Below, piece after piece: positions 53,454 through 63,019 of a stretch of DNA of 64,000 bases. Origin of the DNA: Bacteroidia bacterium. GTDB taxonomy: Bacteria; Bacteroidota; Ignavibacteria; SZUA-365. The notes under the pieces are model-generated. The model had not been told where the DNA came from. It worked only from the letters and a program-made list of their open reading frames with translations, and searched no databases. Every line of letters begins with the position of its first letter. The stretch's first letter is position 1. The position numbers and the translations under genes are program-made. Location of the stretch: positions 5,008,552 through 5,072,551 of the forward strand of contig JAOSJT010000001.1 of the NCBI GenBank assembly GCA_027493955.1. Reading direction: 5' to 3'.

Positions 53454-56400
53454 GCCTCATCCTCCTTGATAACGAGCCAGGTCACAAGCTCCAGCTCGGT
53501 ACTTTCGTGGAATTGCTGACCGACATCCGGCAGGACGAAACCTCGGCCGGATTGCAGTCCGGAGGCGGCGCGCTTACGGAAAGTGGCGGCGAGCGAAGCG
53601 ACTGCCTTATGCAGAAGCGTGTCGTACGCCTTCATGTCGCTGCCGTGCGCGGTCTCCTGGTCAAAGAGGTTGCAGAGCCGGTCGTACACATCCGCTTTGC
53701 CCGCACAGAGGATGCGGTAAATGTCGAGAATCTGCTTTGGTTGCGCAAAGCCGAAGCGCACGTTGCCATCGTCCAGAACATACACGAGGAAGTAGGGATG
53801 GAGAGGGTTGATGGCTTCGCTCGGCGCGGGCTTGGCTTCGCCGACTGAATCGCGTTTGCCCTCATGCCTAAAACAGAAGATAACACCCGGGCCTATCACC
53901 TTGTAGTCGGCATGCGGCGGTACGCAGGTGTAGAGACCAAAGGGGGCGTCCTCGAGGGCGGTCTTGTTGGCTTCGATGTATTTCAGCAGATCGAGACGGA
54001 AGTCGTCGAGCGTGAACTCGGTGAGCGAAACGCTGTCGCCGAGGTCTTCGAGGTCGAGAACCTCCTCCTTGAGTCGGAGGAGCTGCTTGTCGCGATAGCG
54101 GAGGTCGCCGGAAATGATCTCTTCGATTTCCTCGTTCCTGAGCACATTGTCCTCGAAAGTGGCGGAAATGTCCACGAGGGCCATGCGGGCTTCGACACGG
54201 TTTTTGAGGTTGATGTATTTATTGAGATCTTCAGTCGGCCAGAAGTTCACGAGACTGACGGACGTGTTGACACTGCCGATACGGTCGATACGACCAAAGC
54301 GCTGGATGATGCGGACGGGATTCCAGTGTATGTCGTAGTTGATGAGATAATCGCAGTCCTGCAGGTTTTGTCCCTCGCTGATGCAGTCCGTGGCGATGAG
54401 CAGGTCAATCTCGCCTTGTTGCGGCATGGATGGAATTTTCGCGCGCTGCTTGGCTCGTGGTGAAAAGTTGGTGAGAATATGATCGTATGCCGCTCCGCCA
54501 AAAGAGGTACGGGTGTCGCCGCCGCCGCAAACCAGGGCCATGTGAATGCCGAGTTCCTTGCGGCCCCAGTCAAGAAGTGACGTATAGAGGTAGGCGGCGG
54601 TGTCGGCGAAGGCGGTGAAGACGAGCACTTTCCGATTTGCTTCGCCGAGTTTATTCGTGCTCGGCTTTGTCATTTTTTCCGCGATGAGCTTTTTCAGAGC
54701 GGCGAGCTTGGCATCGTTCTCGGGCGTAACGGCTTTCGCGGCATTGTAAAGAGTAAGAAGCTGATCCTTGTCATGTGCGAGGGCTTTGAGCCAGCCGTCC
54801 GGGCCTTCGAGCAGGAGATGGTTCAAGCGGAATTTCAATTTACCGCCGACATGCATGGCGGCTTCCAGTTCCTCGTCACGACCGGGATCGTCGAGTTCCA
54901 ATTCCAGTTCTTCGGATTCGGGATTCTGCCCGGGCAGAGCCAGGTAGTTTTTAATCTTCTTCTCCAGATCTTCGATCTTTGCTATAGTCCGCTCCATCGT
55001 GGTCCCGAAGGACTTCACCGAGCTTTCAAGGCGCTTGAGGAAGTTCACCTTCATCATGCCAATGAGAAAGGTCTCGCGTTCACCCTGTGTGAATGGTAGT
55101 GGGCCTTTCGTTTCGTACTCGGCCTTATGCTCGGGCCGTACAAAACGGGACGGATTGAAGAGCGCAAGAGTATAGCCGACGATTTCGTCGTTGAGTTTGT
55201 CGTAGGAGTGGAAGCGCCCGCGAATATCGATTTCTGAGTATATGGATAGCGGCTTTTCGCGCTTCGGGAAACCGCCAAGCTGGGCGATGGCGTCCTTGTA
55301 GTACTTCAGAATGTGTTGCCGCGAGCGGGCTATGGTGAGTTCGTCGAGGAGTTTGAAAAAGGCGGCATTGAGCTTTTCCAGCAGTTCGCGCGTGTTGCGT
55401 TCATGCGTGTGCTTCTTTGCCCAGGTCGTGAACACCTTCTGTGCGCTGGAGAGAGTTTCCTTGAGACTGTCGACGCCCATGGATTCTGCAAAAGCGTCGT
55501 CGCGGTTTTCGGTGAAGAAGTACAATTGGTTGCGCAGATCCTTGAGATCGTTATTGACCGGCGTAGCCGAAAGCAGAAGAACTTTACTGCGGATACCCGC
55601 TTTGATGATGTCATCCATCAACCGCTGGTAACGGCTCTTGCGGATGACGTGCCCATCCTCGTCTCTCTTCCCGGGCGTGTTGTTCCGGAAGTTATGCGAT
55701 TCGTCGATGACGATGAGGTCGTAATTGCCCCAATTCAACGTCGCGAGATTGATGTCGCCCGAGTGACCCGTCTCACGGCTCAGGTCGGTATGAGAAAGCA
55801 CGTCATAGCGGAAACGGTCGGAGTCGAAGGGATTGAGGAGGCTGTTGCTGGTGTACACCGTCCAGTTGTCACGCAGTTTTTTCGGGCAGAGAACGAGCAC
55901 ACGTTCGTTCTTCAGTTCGAAGTATTTGATAACGGCGAGCGCCTCGTAGGTCTTGCCCAAGCCGACGCTGTCGGCTATGATGCAGCCATTGTGCAGGAGG
56001 ATTTTGTTGATCGCTCCTTTCGCACCGTCCTTCTGAAATCCGTACAGCGCCTTCCATATCTCCGTCTCGAAAAGGCTGGTCCTTCCCAGGTCCGCATCGG
56101 TTTTGCCTGTATCGCCCAGGAACTTTTCGAAAATGTGGTACAGCGTTTTGTAGTAAATAAATTCGGGCGAGTTGTTCTCGTACAGTTGCCTGAGGTAATT
56201 CAAAACATCCTGCTTCACGTCCTTCACCAGTTCTTCATTTCCCCATAGCTCTTCGAACCATCGCTTGATTTCCGTCCGATCGCGCTCACTGTCCACGATG
56301 AGGTTCAGCTCGATATTGTTGCCCGCATTGCCGAGGCCGAGACCCCGCACCGTGAAGTTGGAACTGCCGAGAATGGCGTGTTCCACCCTCGCGTTGTCCA

Positions 56401-56785
56401 CGTGATACATCTTCCCGTGAAGGAGACTGGATTGCTTGATGGTTTTGATGTCCACCTTGCGCTCAATCCAATCGGCACACTCTCTGGCGACACGCTTTTG
56501 CTGAAGCTTGTTAGAGAGTTCCAATCCCTCGGCGTCGATGAAAAAAGCTTTTTTCTCGGTCTTACTCGGATCAAGCCTGTTCACAAACGACGGTTCACCG
56601 AAGAGGAAGTCGAGATGTTCGATGCGATCAAGTTCTTCCTTCAGCGCGTCGTAGGCATAGATGGTAAAGTAGGCCGACACGATGGACAACTTTGAGCCGG
56701 AATGGCACTTTTCCCGCAGGAAGTCGGCAACCGTCCCCCTCGTGTGATTGTCGCGCAGACCGGAAGTATTGCTGGGTGAGGTCAT
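53450..56785 (-). CDS. PLD-like/SNF2 helicase of the defence operon
   Basis: This 1111-residue protein joins an N-terminal phospholipase-D-like domain with a SNF2-type DNA translocase. The PLD motif is HGK (His123, Lys125) in LLHGKMYHVDNARVEHAILG, with GSSNFT at 140-145; one PLD half-site would need to dimerise. The helicase has motif I SVGLGKT (273-279), motif II DESHN (361-365), LLSATPVNND (near 415), and motif VI RFGRIDRIGS (near 845). A C-terminal domain of about 250 residues is unassigned. It is the first gene of the operon. Comparable PLD-helicases appear in DISARM (as DrmC-like and DrmD-like parts) and in other restriction systems. Confidence 0.9.
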   Translation of the reverse strand: MTSPSNTSGLRDNHTRGTVADFLREKCHSGSKLSIVSAYFTIYAYDALKEELDRIEHLDFLFGEPSFVNRLDPSKTEKKAFFIDAEGLELSNKLQQKRVARECADWIERKVDIKTIKQSSLLHGKMYHVDNARVEHAILGSSNFTVRGLGLGNAGNNIELNLIVDSERDRTEIKRWFEELWGNEELVKDVKQDVLNYLRQLYENNSPEFIYYKTLYHIFEKFLGDTGKTDADLGRTSLFETEIWKALYGFQKDGAKGAINKILLHNGCIIADSVGLGKTYEALAVIKYFELKNERVLVLCPKKLRDNWTVYTSNSLLNPFDSDRFRYDVLSHTDLSRETGHSGDINLATLNWGNYDLIVIDESHNFRNNTPGKRDEDGHVIRKSRYQRLMDDIIKAGIRSKVLLLSATPVNNDLKDLRNQLYFFTENRDDAFAESMGVDSLKETLSSAQKVFTTWAKKHTHERNTRELLEKLNAAFFKLLDELTIARSRQHILKYYKDAIAQLGGFPKREKPLSIYSEIDIRGRFHSYDKLNDEIVGYTLALFNPSRFVRPEHKAEYETKGPLPFTQGERETFLIGMMKVNFLKRLESSVKSFGTTMERTIAKIEDLEKKIKNYLALPGQNPESEELELELDDPGRDEELEAAMHVGGKLKFRLNHLLLEGPDGWLKALAHDKDQLLTLYNAAKAVTPENDAKLAALKKLIAEKMTKPSTNKLGEANRKVLVFTAFADTAAYLYTSLLDWGRKELGIHMALVCGGGDTRTSFGGAAYDHILTNFSPRAKQRAKIPSMPQQGEIDLLIATDCISEGQNLQDCDYLINYDIHWNPVRIIQRFGRIDRIGSVNTSVSLVNFWPTEDLNKYINLKNRVEARMALVDISATFEDNVLRNEEIEEIISGDLRYRDKQLLRLKEEVLDLEDLGDSVSLTEFTLDDFRLDLLKYIEANKTALEDAPFGLYTCVPPHADYKVIGPGVIFCFRHEGKRDSVGEAKPAPSEAINPLHPYFLVYVLDDGNVRFGFAQPKQILDIYRILCAGKADVYDRLCNLFDQETAHGSDMKAYDTLLHKAVASLAATFRKRAASGLQSGRGFVLPDVGQQFHESTELELVTWLVIKEDEA

Positions 56786-57792
56786 AGTATTGGGGCGAAA
56801 GTATGCTGATGACAGAGTACTGTTGGGACTAAAGTGTTGTCAGAATGGTGAGATTGATTCCAAACAGTAGAATTTCATCCCTGTTGCAGGCCCAGCGAAG
56901 CAATCGCTGCACATGAAGCCAGAGCCTGGCCTCGAAACCAGGATTCGCGGAAGCTGTATTCGCTTTACCGCTGCTGTATGTTCGTTTTCCCAATCACTAC
57001 CTCGGCTAAGGGGGTACAATTTATCGAATCAGGACTAACAAGATCTCTATGACAAGCACGCAGTGGCGACACATACCGGCACCCCTTCAGTGTTCAACGA
57101 AAGGTCACCACCTGTTCTCAGTACATACCGCGTCGTTTGCCATGCCTTGGATATCAGGCTTCAATGCGTGGACGCCGAGGTGATGCATACTATTCCGGTG
57201 CATTCGTACTCTCATTCTGATGTATTCAAAAAATAGGACAATTTTAGCAAATGCAAAAGAGTAACCGGTCAGTATTTCTGCTCACATGTGTCACGACTCA
57301 TGGCTAAGGGTGGATGCTCTGACAGGTCGATCATCAATTTTTTTTGATTTTTCACCGATCGCGGCTAGTCAATAGGTCATCGCAATCTTCGTTGTAGCAG
57401 GAGTCACTGTGTTGGCCGCTAATAACCGGAATCGGTGATAGTATAACCCGGGAATACGACCGGCACGTTGCGGATGTTGCTATGCGAAGCCCCATACCGT
57501 ACGGTCTCGCGTCACGCCCTCAATAACGCTGTCAGCGAAAATCAGTGTGTTTCCTCGCTTATCCGCGAAATCCGTACAGGAATTCCTGCGGTACGCGCAT
57601 TAAACCGTGGACCCGTCCTTGAAATAGGGACGCTCCATCAACACTTCCGACCGTTTAACCTCAGTTGCATCCTTGTGCATTACTTCCTTTATTCCATACA
57701 CAGAATCTTTACCGCAATTATGGTGCGAACCGCCTGATCCTCCAGGCAACCGCCGGTGTTTCACGACTGCTCCACATCGATCCAAATCGCTC
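56786..57792. other. About 1 kb without a supported gene
   Basis: No reading frame with recognisable features. It should hold the promoter of the defence operon (minus strand) and that of the transporter gene (plus strand). A T-rich run with a weak hairpin (ATCAA-T6-TTGAT) lies at 57330-57352. A transporter start further upstream, at 57673, is possible but less likely than 57793. Confidence 0.4.
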
Positions 57793-59571
57793 ATGACTTT
57801 TGACATGATTATCGTTCTCGCAGTGATTCTGCTCGCGGTGATTCTCTTCGCCACGGAGAAAATACGCGTCGACCTGACCGCGGTCATCGTGATGGGAATT
57901 CTGTTGCTCAGCGGAATCATCACGCCGGAAGAGGGGGTGTCGGGCTTCAGCAATACGGCGACGGTGACGGTGGCGGCGATGTTTATCGTAAGCGCCGCGC
58001 TGCAGAAAACAGGCGCGGTCAATTCGCTCGGTATGCTGACGTCGAGAATTTTTAAACGGAGCTACTGGCTCGGCATCATCGGGACCATGCTCGTGGTCGG
58101 CGTCAGTTCCGCGTTCATCAATAATACGCCGGTGGTGGCGGTGTTCATACCAATACTGCTCACCGTGTCGATGGACAACTCTATCAGTGCGTCCCGGCTT
58201 CTTATGCCCGTGTCGTTTGCGTCCATGTTCGGTGGGCTGTGCACGCTGATAGGGACGTCCACCAATATTCTTGTCAGCGCCATCGCGGTGGAGCATGGAC
58301 TGGAACCCTTCGGTATGTTCGAGTTCAGTATCGGCGGTGCGCTTCTGTTCGTCGCCGGCATGGTGTATATGGTCGTGGTTGGCATCAGACTCATTCCGGA
58401 CCGGAAACTCGATCAGGACCTCACTCAGCGCTACAGCATGAACGACTATCTCATAGATGTCGTGCTGCTTCCGACAGCGCAATCCGTGGGGCATCATGTT
58501 ACGGATTCGCCGTTGATCAGGGAGCTGGAAATCGATGTACTCGAAGTACTCCGTGATGGCCGCCGTCTGAAGCGCCCTCTTCCTTCGATCATGTTGGAGG
58601 CAGGGGATGTGCTCAGAGTACGCTGCGATGTCGCAACGATACGCGAGCTGAAAGACAGGATGGGAGTGGTGCTGAAAGCGGAGCATACCCTGCGCGAGGA
58701 TGATTTCGACGATGAAGACCTCCTGCTGGTCGAAGCGATCATTGCGCCGAACTCCATGCTCGAAGGAAGGACGATCAAAGGGGTTCGTTTCAGGAATACG
58801 TTTCAGGCAAATGCGCTCGCGCTTCGGCACAGGGGCGCCCTGCTGAGAAAGGGCTTCAGCGAGACGCGATTGAAATCCGGCGATGCGCTGCTGATTCAGG
58901 TACGCAAGGAAGACTACGATACGCTCCGCCGGGACAGCAATTTCGTCATTGTATCGGATATCGAGCTGCCGACCTACAGGAAGCGGAAAATCATTCCCGC
59001 GCTAATCATTATTCTCGGCATCATTTTAACTGCCACGTTCAATGTCTTACCCATCATGGTTTCGGCCATCGCGGGTGTGGTGCTGCTCATCGCCACCGGT
59101 TGCATCACGCTGGAGGAGTCGTATGAGGCGGTGGACTGGAAGGTGATTTTCCTGCTCGGCGGAATCATCTCGCTCGGTGTAGCACTCGAAAAAACCGGAG
59201 CGGCGCTGCTGCTGTCCGATACCATGATTTCGCTTTTTGGCGATTTTGGCCCCGTCGCCATCGTTGCCGCGCTGTTTTTCATCACCTCGCTGCTCACCGG
59301 CATCATGTCCAACAACGCCACCGCGGTTCTGCTGGCGCCGATCGCCATCGCCGCCGCCGCGAGCATGGGTGTGAATCCACGACCTTTCCTCGTTGCGGTA
59401 ACCTTCGCCGCATCGTCGAGTTTTATCACACCTGTCGGATATCAGACCAACACCATGATTTACGGCGTCGGACAGTACCGGTTTGCGGATTTTCTGAAAG
59501 TCGGCACTCCTCTCAATCTGATTTTCTGGATATTGGCTACATTGCTGATTCCACTGCTCTTCCCGTTTTAA
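57793..59571 (+). CDS. SLC13/DASS-type transporter with two RCK_C domains
   Basis: This 592-residue inner-membrane protein has the divalent-anion/Na+ symporter (SLC13, CitMHS-like) layout. It has about six N-terminal membrane segments (MIIVLAVILLAVILFAT at the start), the conserved SSAFINNTPVVAVFIP and GTSTNILVSA re-entrant hairpins, and their C-terminal counterparts (MSNNATAVLLAPIAIA and FITPVGYQTNTM). Between the halves (about residues 205-395) lie two regulatory RCK_C-like domains (DSPLIRELEIDVLEVLRDGR and PNSMLEGRTIKGVRFRN). The likely substrate is a dicarboxylate or sulphate with Na+; it cannot be fixed here. It starts at ATG 57793. The MscS gene follows 9 nt later, with AAGGAGG before it. 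Confidence 0.87.
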   Translation: MTFDMIIVLAVILLAVILFATEKIRVDLTAVIVMGILLLSGIITPEEGVSGFSNTATVTVAAMFIVSAALQKTGAVNSLGMLTSRIFKRSYWLGIIGTMLVVGVSSAFINNTPVVAVFIPILLTVSMDNSISASRLLMPVSFASMFGGLCTLIGTSTNILVSAIAVEHGLEPFGMFEFSIGGALLFVAGMVYMVVVGIRLIPDRKLDQDLTQRYSMNDYLIDVVLLPTAQSVGHHVTDSPLIRELEIDVLEVLRDGRRLKRPLPSIMLEAGDVLRVRCDVATIRELKDRMGVVLKAEHTLREDDFDDEDLLLVEAIIAPNSMLEGRTIKGVRFRNTFQANALALRHRGALLRKGFSETRLKSGDALLIQVRKEDYDTLRRDSNFVIVSDIELPTYRKRKIIPALIIILGIILTATFNVLPIMVSAIAGVVLLIATGCITLEESYEAVDWKVIFLLGGIISLGVALEKTGAALLLSDTMISLFGDFGPVAIVAALFFITSLLTGIMSNNATAVLLAPIAIAAAASMGVNPRPFLVAVTFAASSSFITPVGYQTNTMIYGVGQYRFADFLKVGTPLNLIFWILATLLIPLLFPF

Positions 59572-59580
59572 GGAGGCCCC

Positions 59581-60477
59581 ATGGAAGACCTTACACGCGC
59601 ATTTGATTCCCTCCGCACATGGCTGAATGTGCCGCTGTTCACCGTCGGCAATGTCACGCTTACGTTATGGACCATCGTTTACCTTCTCATTCTCCTCGTA
59701 CTGCTGTATTGGATTACCTCCAAGTTGACCAAGGTCATCGTGTACAAGCTGTTGGCGAACAGCAGAATCGAGCTCGGGACGCGCGTGGCCGTGGGCTCCA
59801 TACTTCGCTACACCCTGCTGACCATCGGCTTCATCGTCATACTGCAAACCGCCGGAATCAATCTCAGCAGTCTTACCATCCTGCTCGGCGCCCTGGGTGT
59901 AGGTATCGGCTTCGGCTTGCAGAACATCACGAACAACTTCGTCAGCGGACTCATTATCCTTTTCGAGCGTCCTATCAAGGTCGGCGACAGAATCGAGGTC
60001 TCCGGTATTGCCGGCAACGTGGTGGATATCTCCATGCGCGCTACCACGATAATCACGAACGACAACATCTCCATCATCGTCCCGAATTCCGAGTTCATTT
60101 CCGGAACGGTGATCAACTGGAGTCACACCAGCCGCAACGTGCGATTCAGTTTCCCCGTTGGCGTCGCATACAAAGAAGATCCGGAGCAGATCCGCCGCAT
60201 CCTGCTCGACGTCGCCCTCGCCACCGACGGCGTATTGCGCGAACCCAAGCCCGATGTGTTGTTCAAGGAATACGGCGACAGCTCCATCAATTTCGATCTG
60301 CGCGTTTGGACGAGCGAGTACACCGACCGGCCCGGCGTATTGAAAAGTATTCTGTACTACGAAATCTGGAAGCAGTTCAAGCGCAATGGTATCGAGATTC
60401 CCTTCCCGCAGCGCGACCTCTACATCAGGCAAATGCCCGGCGGCCGGGAAGGGCAAGAGGAAGCAGCAGACGATTGA
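59581..60477 (+). CDS. MscS-family mechanosensitive channel
   Basis: This 298-residue protein is a small-conductance mechanosensitive channel. There are three membrane segments, the last with LSSLTILLGALGVGIGFGLQNITNNFVSG, which contains the Gly/Ala-rich pore helix and the family's GFG-x-Q signature. A beta domain follows (RPIKVGDRIEVSGIAGNVVDIS), and a C-terminal alpha/beta domain with GVAYKEDPEQIRRIL. The length equals E. coli MscS (286). It probably opens on hypo-osmotic shock. It starts 9 nt after the transporter stop, so the two are co-transcribed. This pairing suggests joint handling of anion load and turgor. Confidence 0.93.
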   Translation: MEDLTRAFDSLRTWLNVPLFTVGNVTLTLWTIVYLLILLVLLYWITSKLTKVIVYKLLANSRIELGTRVAVGSILRYTLLTIGFIVILQTAGINLSSLTILLGALGVGIGFGLQNITNNFVSGLIILFERPIKVGDRIEVSGIAGNVVDISMRATTIITNDNISIIVPNSEFISGTVINWSHTSRNVRFSFPVGVAYKEDPEQIRRILLDVALATDGVLREPKPDVLFKEYGDSSINFDLRVWTSEYTDRPGVLKSILYYEIWKQFKRNGIEIPFPQRDLYIRQMPGGREGQEEAADD

Positions 60478-60730
60478 CGCACAGGAAGGCCTCCGGTCCC
60501 CGTGTCCGGCAGCTGCGCCACGGCTGGGGTAACCGCCGTTCTCTCCGCGTCCCTTCGGCTTCGCTCCGGGACCGCCGAAAACCGCACAGGGGCCGCCGAC
60601 ATCCGTCGGGGGCTGCGGAAAACCGCTCAGGCACCGCTCCCGAGGCACGCCCGGGATCCCTAAAAACACCACATAATGACGTCAGCCCCAAGATGGACAG
60701 ATGCGCATCCACCTCAGGCAGGAGGGCTGA

Positions 60731-61145
60731 TCATACCGTCGCCTCGAGGTAGGGCCGCTTGATTCTGGCTACCCGATTTACCTCGGCGGCGTTGATCAGT
60801 TCGTCGACACTGGCTTTGCGGGATCGCCAAACCTCTCGAAGTGCTTCGATGGCGACATCAAGACCGACCTTACTCCGGTGCTTGAAGCAATCCGCGACAG
60901 TCTTGGCTGGACTATACACACGGACGGTCACACCATTCACATTGTGCTCCTCAACGCCGAAGGAAAACGCAGCACCGCAAACATACGTGAGGTTCAGGTG
61001 AGGATATCCGATCAGCGGACGCCAGATGCCTCTCGGAATGGCAAGCCATATTTCATGGGGAATTTGTGTTGTGATGTGATGAAAGCTGTGGGCGGAAATC
61101 AGAAACACGATGGAATTCGGTACACGTTTTACGATCTCGGCGAGC
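60731..61145 (-). pseudogene. Truncated AbiEi-family antitoxin (C-terminal part)
   Basis: The frame encodes about 135 residues matching the C-terminal domain of AbiEi antitoxins: KRVPNSIVFLISAHSFHHITTQIPHEIW in two parts, then GVEEHNVNGVTVRVYSPAKTVADCF, and EVNRVARIKRPYLEATV at the end. The normal N-terminal winged-helix half (about 60-80 residues) is missing: a stop codon closes the frame upstream near 61147. No toxin partner follows downstream. A start at GTG 61106-61108 is possible but cuts into conserved residues, so this is best seen as a decayed gene. Confidence 0.7.
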
Positions 61146-61165
61146 TGCCGCCGATTCAGTCATCC

Positions 61166-61555
61166 CTATTGCTTTTTTGCAGTGAAAGTTCCGTGTTTAA
61201 GAATATTTCCTTCTTTGTGTTGATAAAGCCCAGTTAAACTTCTTCTATCTGAACTTGCATATCCAGTAAAGCTCCACATATCATCGCCACTTACCGTGTT
61301 AATCGCGATGGCGCCATTTGTCGAAACTGTTCCAGCGATAGGTCTTGTTGCGCCGATACCGAACAGCTGAAAAGTTCCGTTCAAAGAACCACTGTTCTCA
61401 ACGATGACCATCATCGAGGTGGAATAACTTCCAATACCGAGTGACACACTGAATGTGCCAGTTAGTTTTGGAACATCGGGACTGTGCGCTTGATCTTCGC
61501 CGCAAGCGAAAGTGATGAAAATCGAGGCGAGCGTAATCATCATGCAACGATTCAT
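61166..61555 (-). CDS. Small exported lipoprotein, unknown function
   Basis: This 129-residue protein starts at ATG 61553-61555, with GGAGG 5 nt upstream; a longer frame up to 61696 exists but lacks a signal sequence. The N-terminus (MNRCMMITLASIFITFACG) ends in a lipobox-like ITFAC, so Cys18 would be lipidated. The mature part is beta-rich with GTFSVSLGIGSYSTSMMVIV, GSLNGTFQLFG and a terminal LTGLYQHKEGN. It may be an extracellular binding domain or a repetitive fold. No family was recognised. The neighbouring AbiEi remnant lies 21 nt after its stop. Confidence 0.55.
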   Translation of the reverse strand: MNRCMMITLASIFITFACGEDQAHSPDVPKLTGTFSVSLGIGSYSTSMMVIVENSGSLNGTFQLFGIGATRPIAGTVSTNGAIAINTVSGDDMWSFTGYASSDRRSLTGLYQHKEGNILKHGTFTAKKQ

Positions 61556-61739
61556 GTGACCTCCAGTAACCATTCCTGGATAAGAATTTTCACGCAATAC
61601 TATAAAATATTGCACCTGTTTACAACCGCGTTGTTTGAGCGGATATACGACGCCCGTTTCTCTTACCTTGGTGAGCACCGCACAGGAAGTTCGCACTCAC
61701 GCTCTCATCTGACCGTATTTCAACCCCTCGACTAATGTG

Positions 61740-62366
61740 GCTCCCGTCAAGGAACCTGTACGAGCCACCGCGCAGCAGTGAGTACGCGAGGCTCGCCGGT
61801 GTCGCTTCATGCTAGGGTGGGCAACTGATATCCAGCGCCTTCATCACTCAGCATCCCTGCCGTGGAGTAGCTATGAACGTTGTCGATGATCAACTCGATC
61901 TGCCACCCATGAGTGATGATTTTCCACCCGTTTTTCTGCCCACTTCCATCACATTCGTTCACGATTTGGCGAGTTGCAGCAAATTCTGCTCCCGAAGCTC
62001 AACACAAAAAATGGCCTGAAATGTTGATTTCGTGCCGTCTGTCACTCTCGGGCTGAAGCTTCGGCACTATGTGCTTCTTCTACCTCGGCGGAGAGTCCGT
62101 CTCAGTGGGAGTTCCTCGACCCTCAACAACTCCAGCCTCGCTCTCGCGATAATCAACAGGCCTAACCACTCCGTGCGCACTCCGATATTTCTCACCCAGC
62201 GTCAGAACTGAAACGGCATCACAGATATCGGCATGCAGGTGCGTATCGCTGCCCGTTCGAAACCGGTGTGTCGCTTACAACAACTGACATTTTGGTGACA
62301 TCCCATCGCCGGATTTCCGCGAGATTTGTGCAGAAGTCGAACCATTTCACCGTCCCGGAGCATGTC
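61740..62366. other. Stretch without a supported gene
   Basis: No convincing reading frame. The 62268 frame opens before the preferred start of the next gene and is thus not used. No repeat or hairpin stood out. Confidence 0.4.
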
Positions 62367-62933
62367 ATGAGTAGCCGTTTCCTTGTCATTGTTGTCATCT
62401 CCCTCGGCAGCGTTCTGGCAATACACAGTGCGTCGGCCCAGAAGGGACAGCGGATGACCTTCGTCCTGCAGTCCGACACCGTGATGCACGCGATTCTGTT
62501 GTTAGCGACGGACTCCGCACTCTATGTTGATGCGGTGAACAAATCCCTGTACCGGGACGCCGTCGTACGGATATGCAATGTGCGTGTCCTTCCGCTCGGT
62601 GATATCCGCTACGTGATTGGTCGCGGTTCTGCCGGCAGTGGCGGTGGCGCCGCAGTGGCAGGCCTACTTGCGGGCGGATTGCTCGGCCTGCTGTCCTATG
62701 AGAAACCATCCGGAGGGGGTGGCTTCATGACTCTGGATTTCGGACCGGGGCCGCCAATCGTCCTCGGGGCGGCCGCCGGACTCGGATTCGGGCTTCTGGT
62801 GGACGCAGCAATAAAACCAGAGGCCCGTGAGAACAATCCGTTGTATCTCATGACCGACACCGGCGTGATCGAGAAGCTCCGCGACGTAGCGCTGCACAGC
62901 GACGAACTGCGCGTGTTCACGAATCCCCGATGA
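62367..62933 (+). CDS. Exported protein with glycine-rich membrane-like segment
   Basis: This is a 188-residue protein when started at ATG 62367 (GGAG about 6 nt upstream). Residues 1-24 form a signal peptide ending ASAQ. The mature part has VLQSDTVMHAILLLATDSALYVDAVN. A Gly/Ala-rich region follows (GRGSAGSGGGAAVAGLLAGG, then VLGAAAGLGFGLLVDAAI), similar in texture to glycine-zipper motifs of outer-membrane-associated proteins. No enzymatic motif. It could be an envelope protein of Bacteroidota-type bacteria. Start choice: an in-frame ATG further upstream (62268) lacks a signal peptide. Confidence 0.6.
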   Translation: MSSRFLVIVVISLGSVLAIHSASAQKGQRMTFVLQSDTVMHAILLLATDSALYVDAVNKSLYRDAVVRICNVRVLPLGDIRYVIGRGSAGSGGGAAVAGLLAGGLLGLLSYEKPSGGGGFMTLDFGPGPPIVLGAAAGLGFGLLVDAAIKPEARENNPLYLMTDTGVIEKLRDVALHSDELRVFTNPR

Positions 62934-63019
62934 AAACTGCTCTCGACCACATCTTCTGACCCGCGAAAAAAAGCGCCCTGAAATTTCTTTCAGAGTGTTC
63001 TGTCAGCCCAGGCGGACCG

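Noticed and set aside
53450-56785. Operon as a DISARM system
   Set aside because: A PLD-helicase and a methyltransferase are present, but no DUF1998 (DrmB) or DrmA gene is seen.
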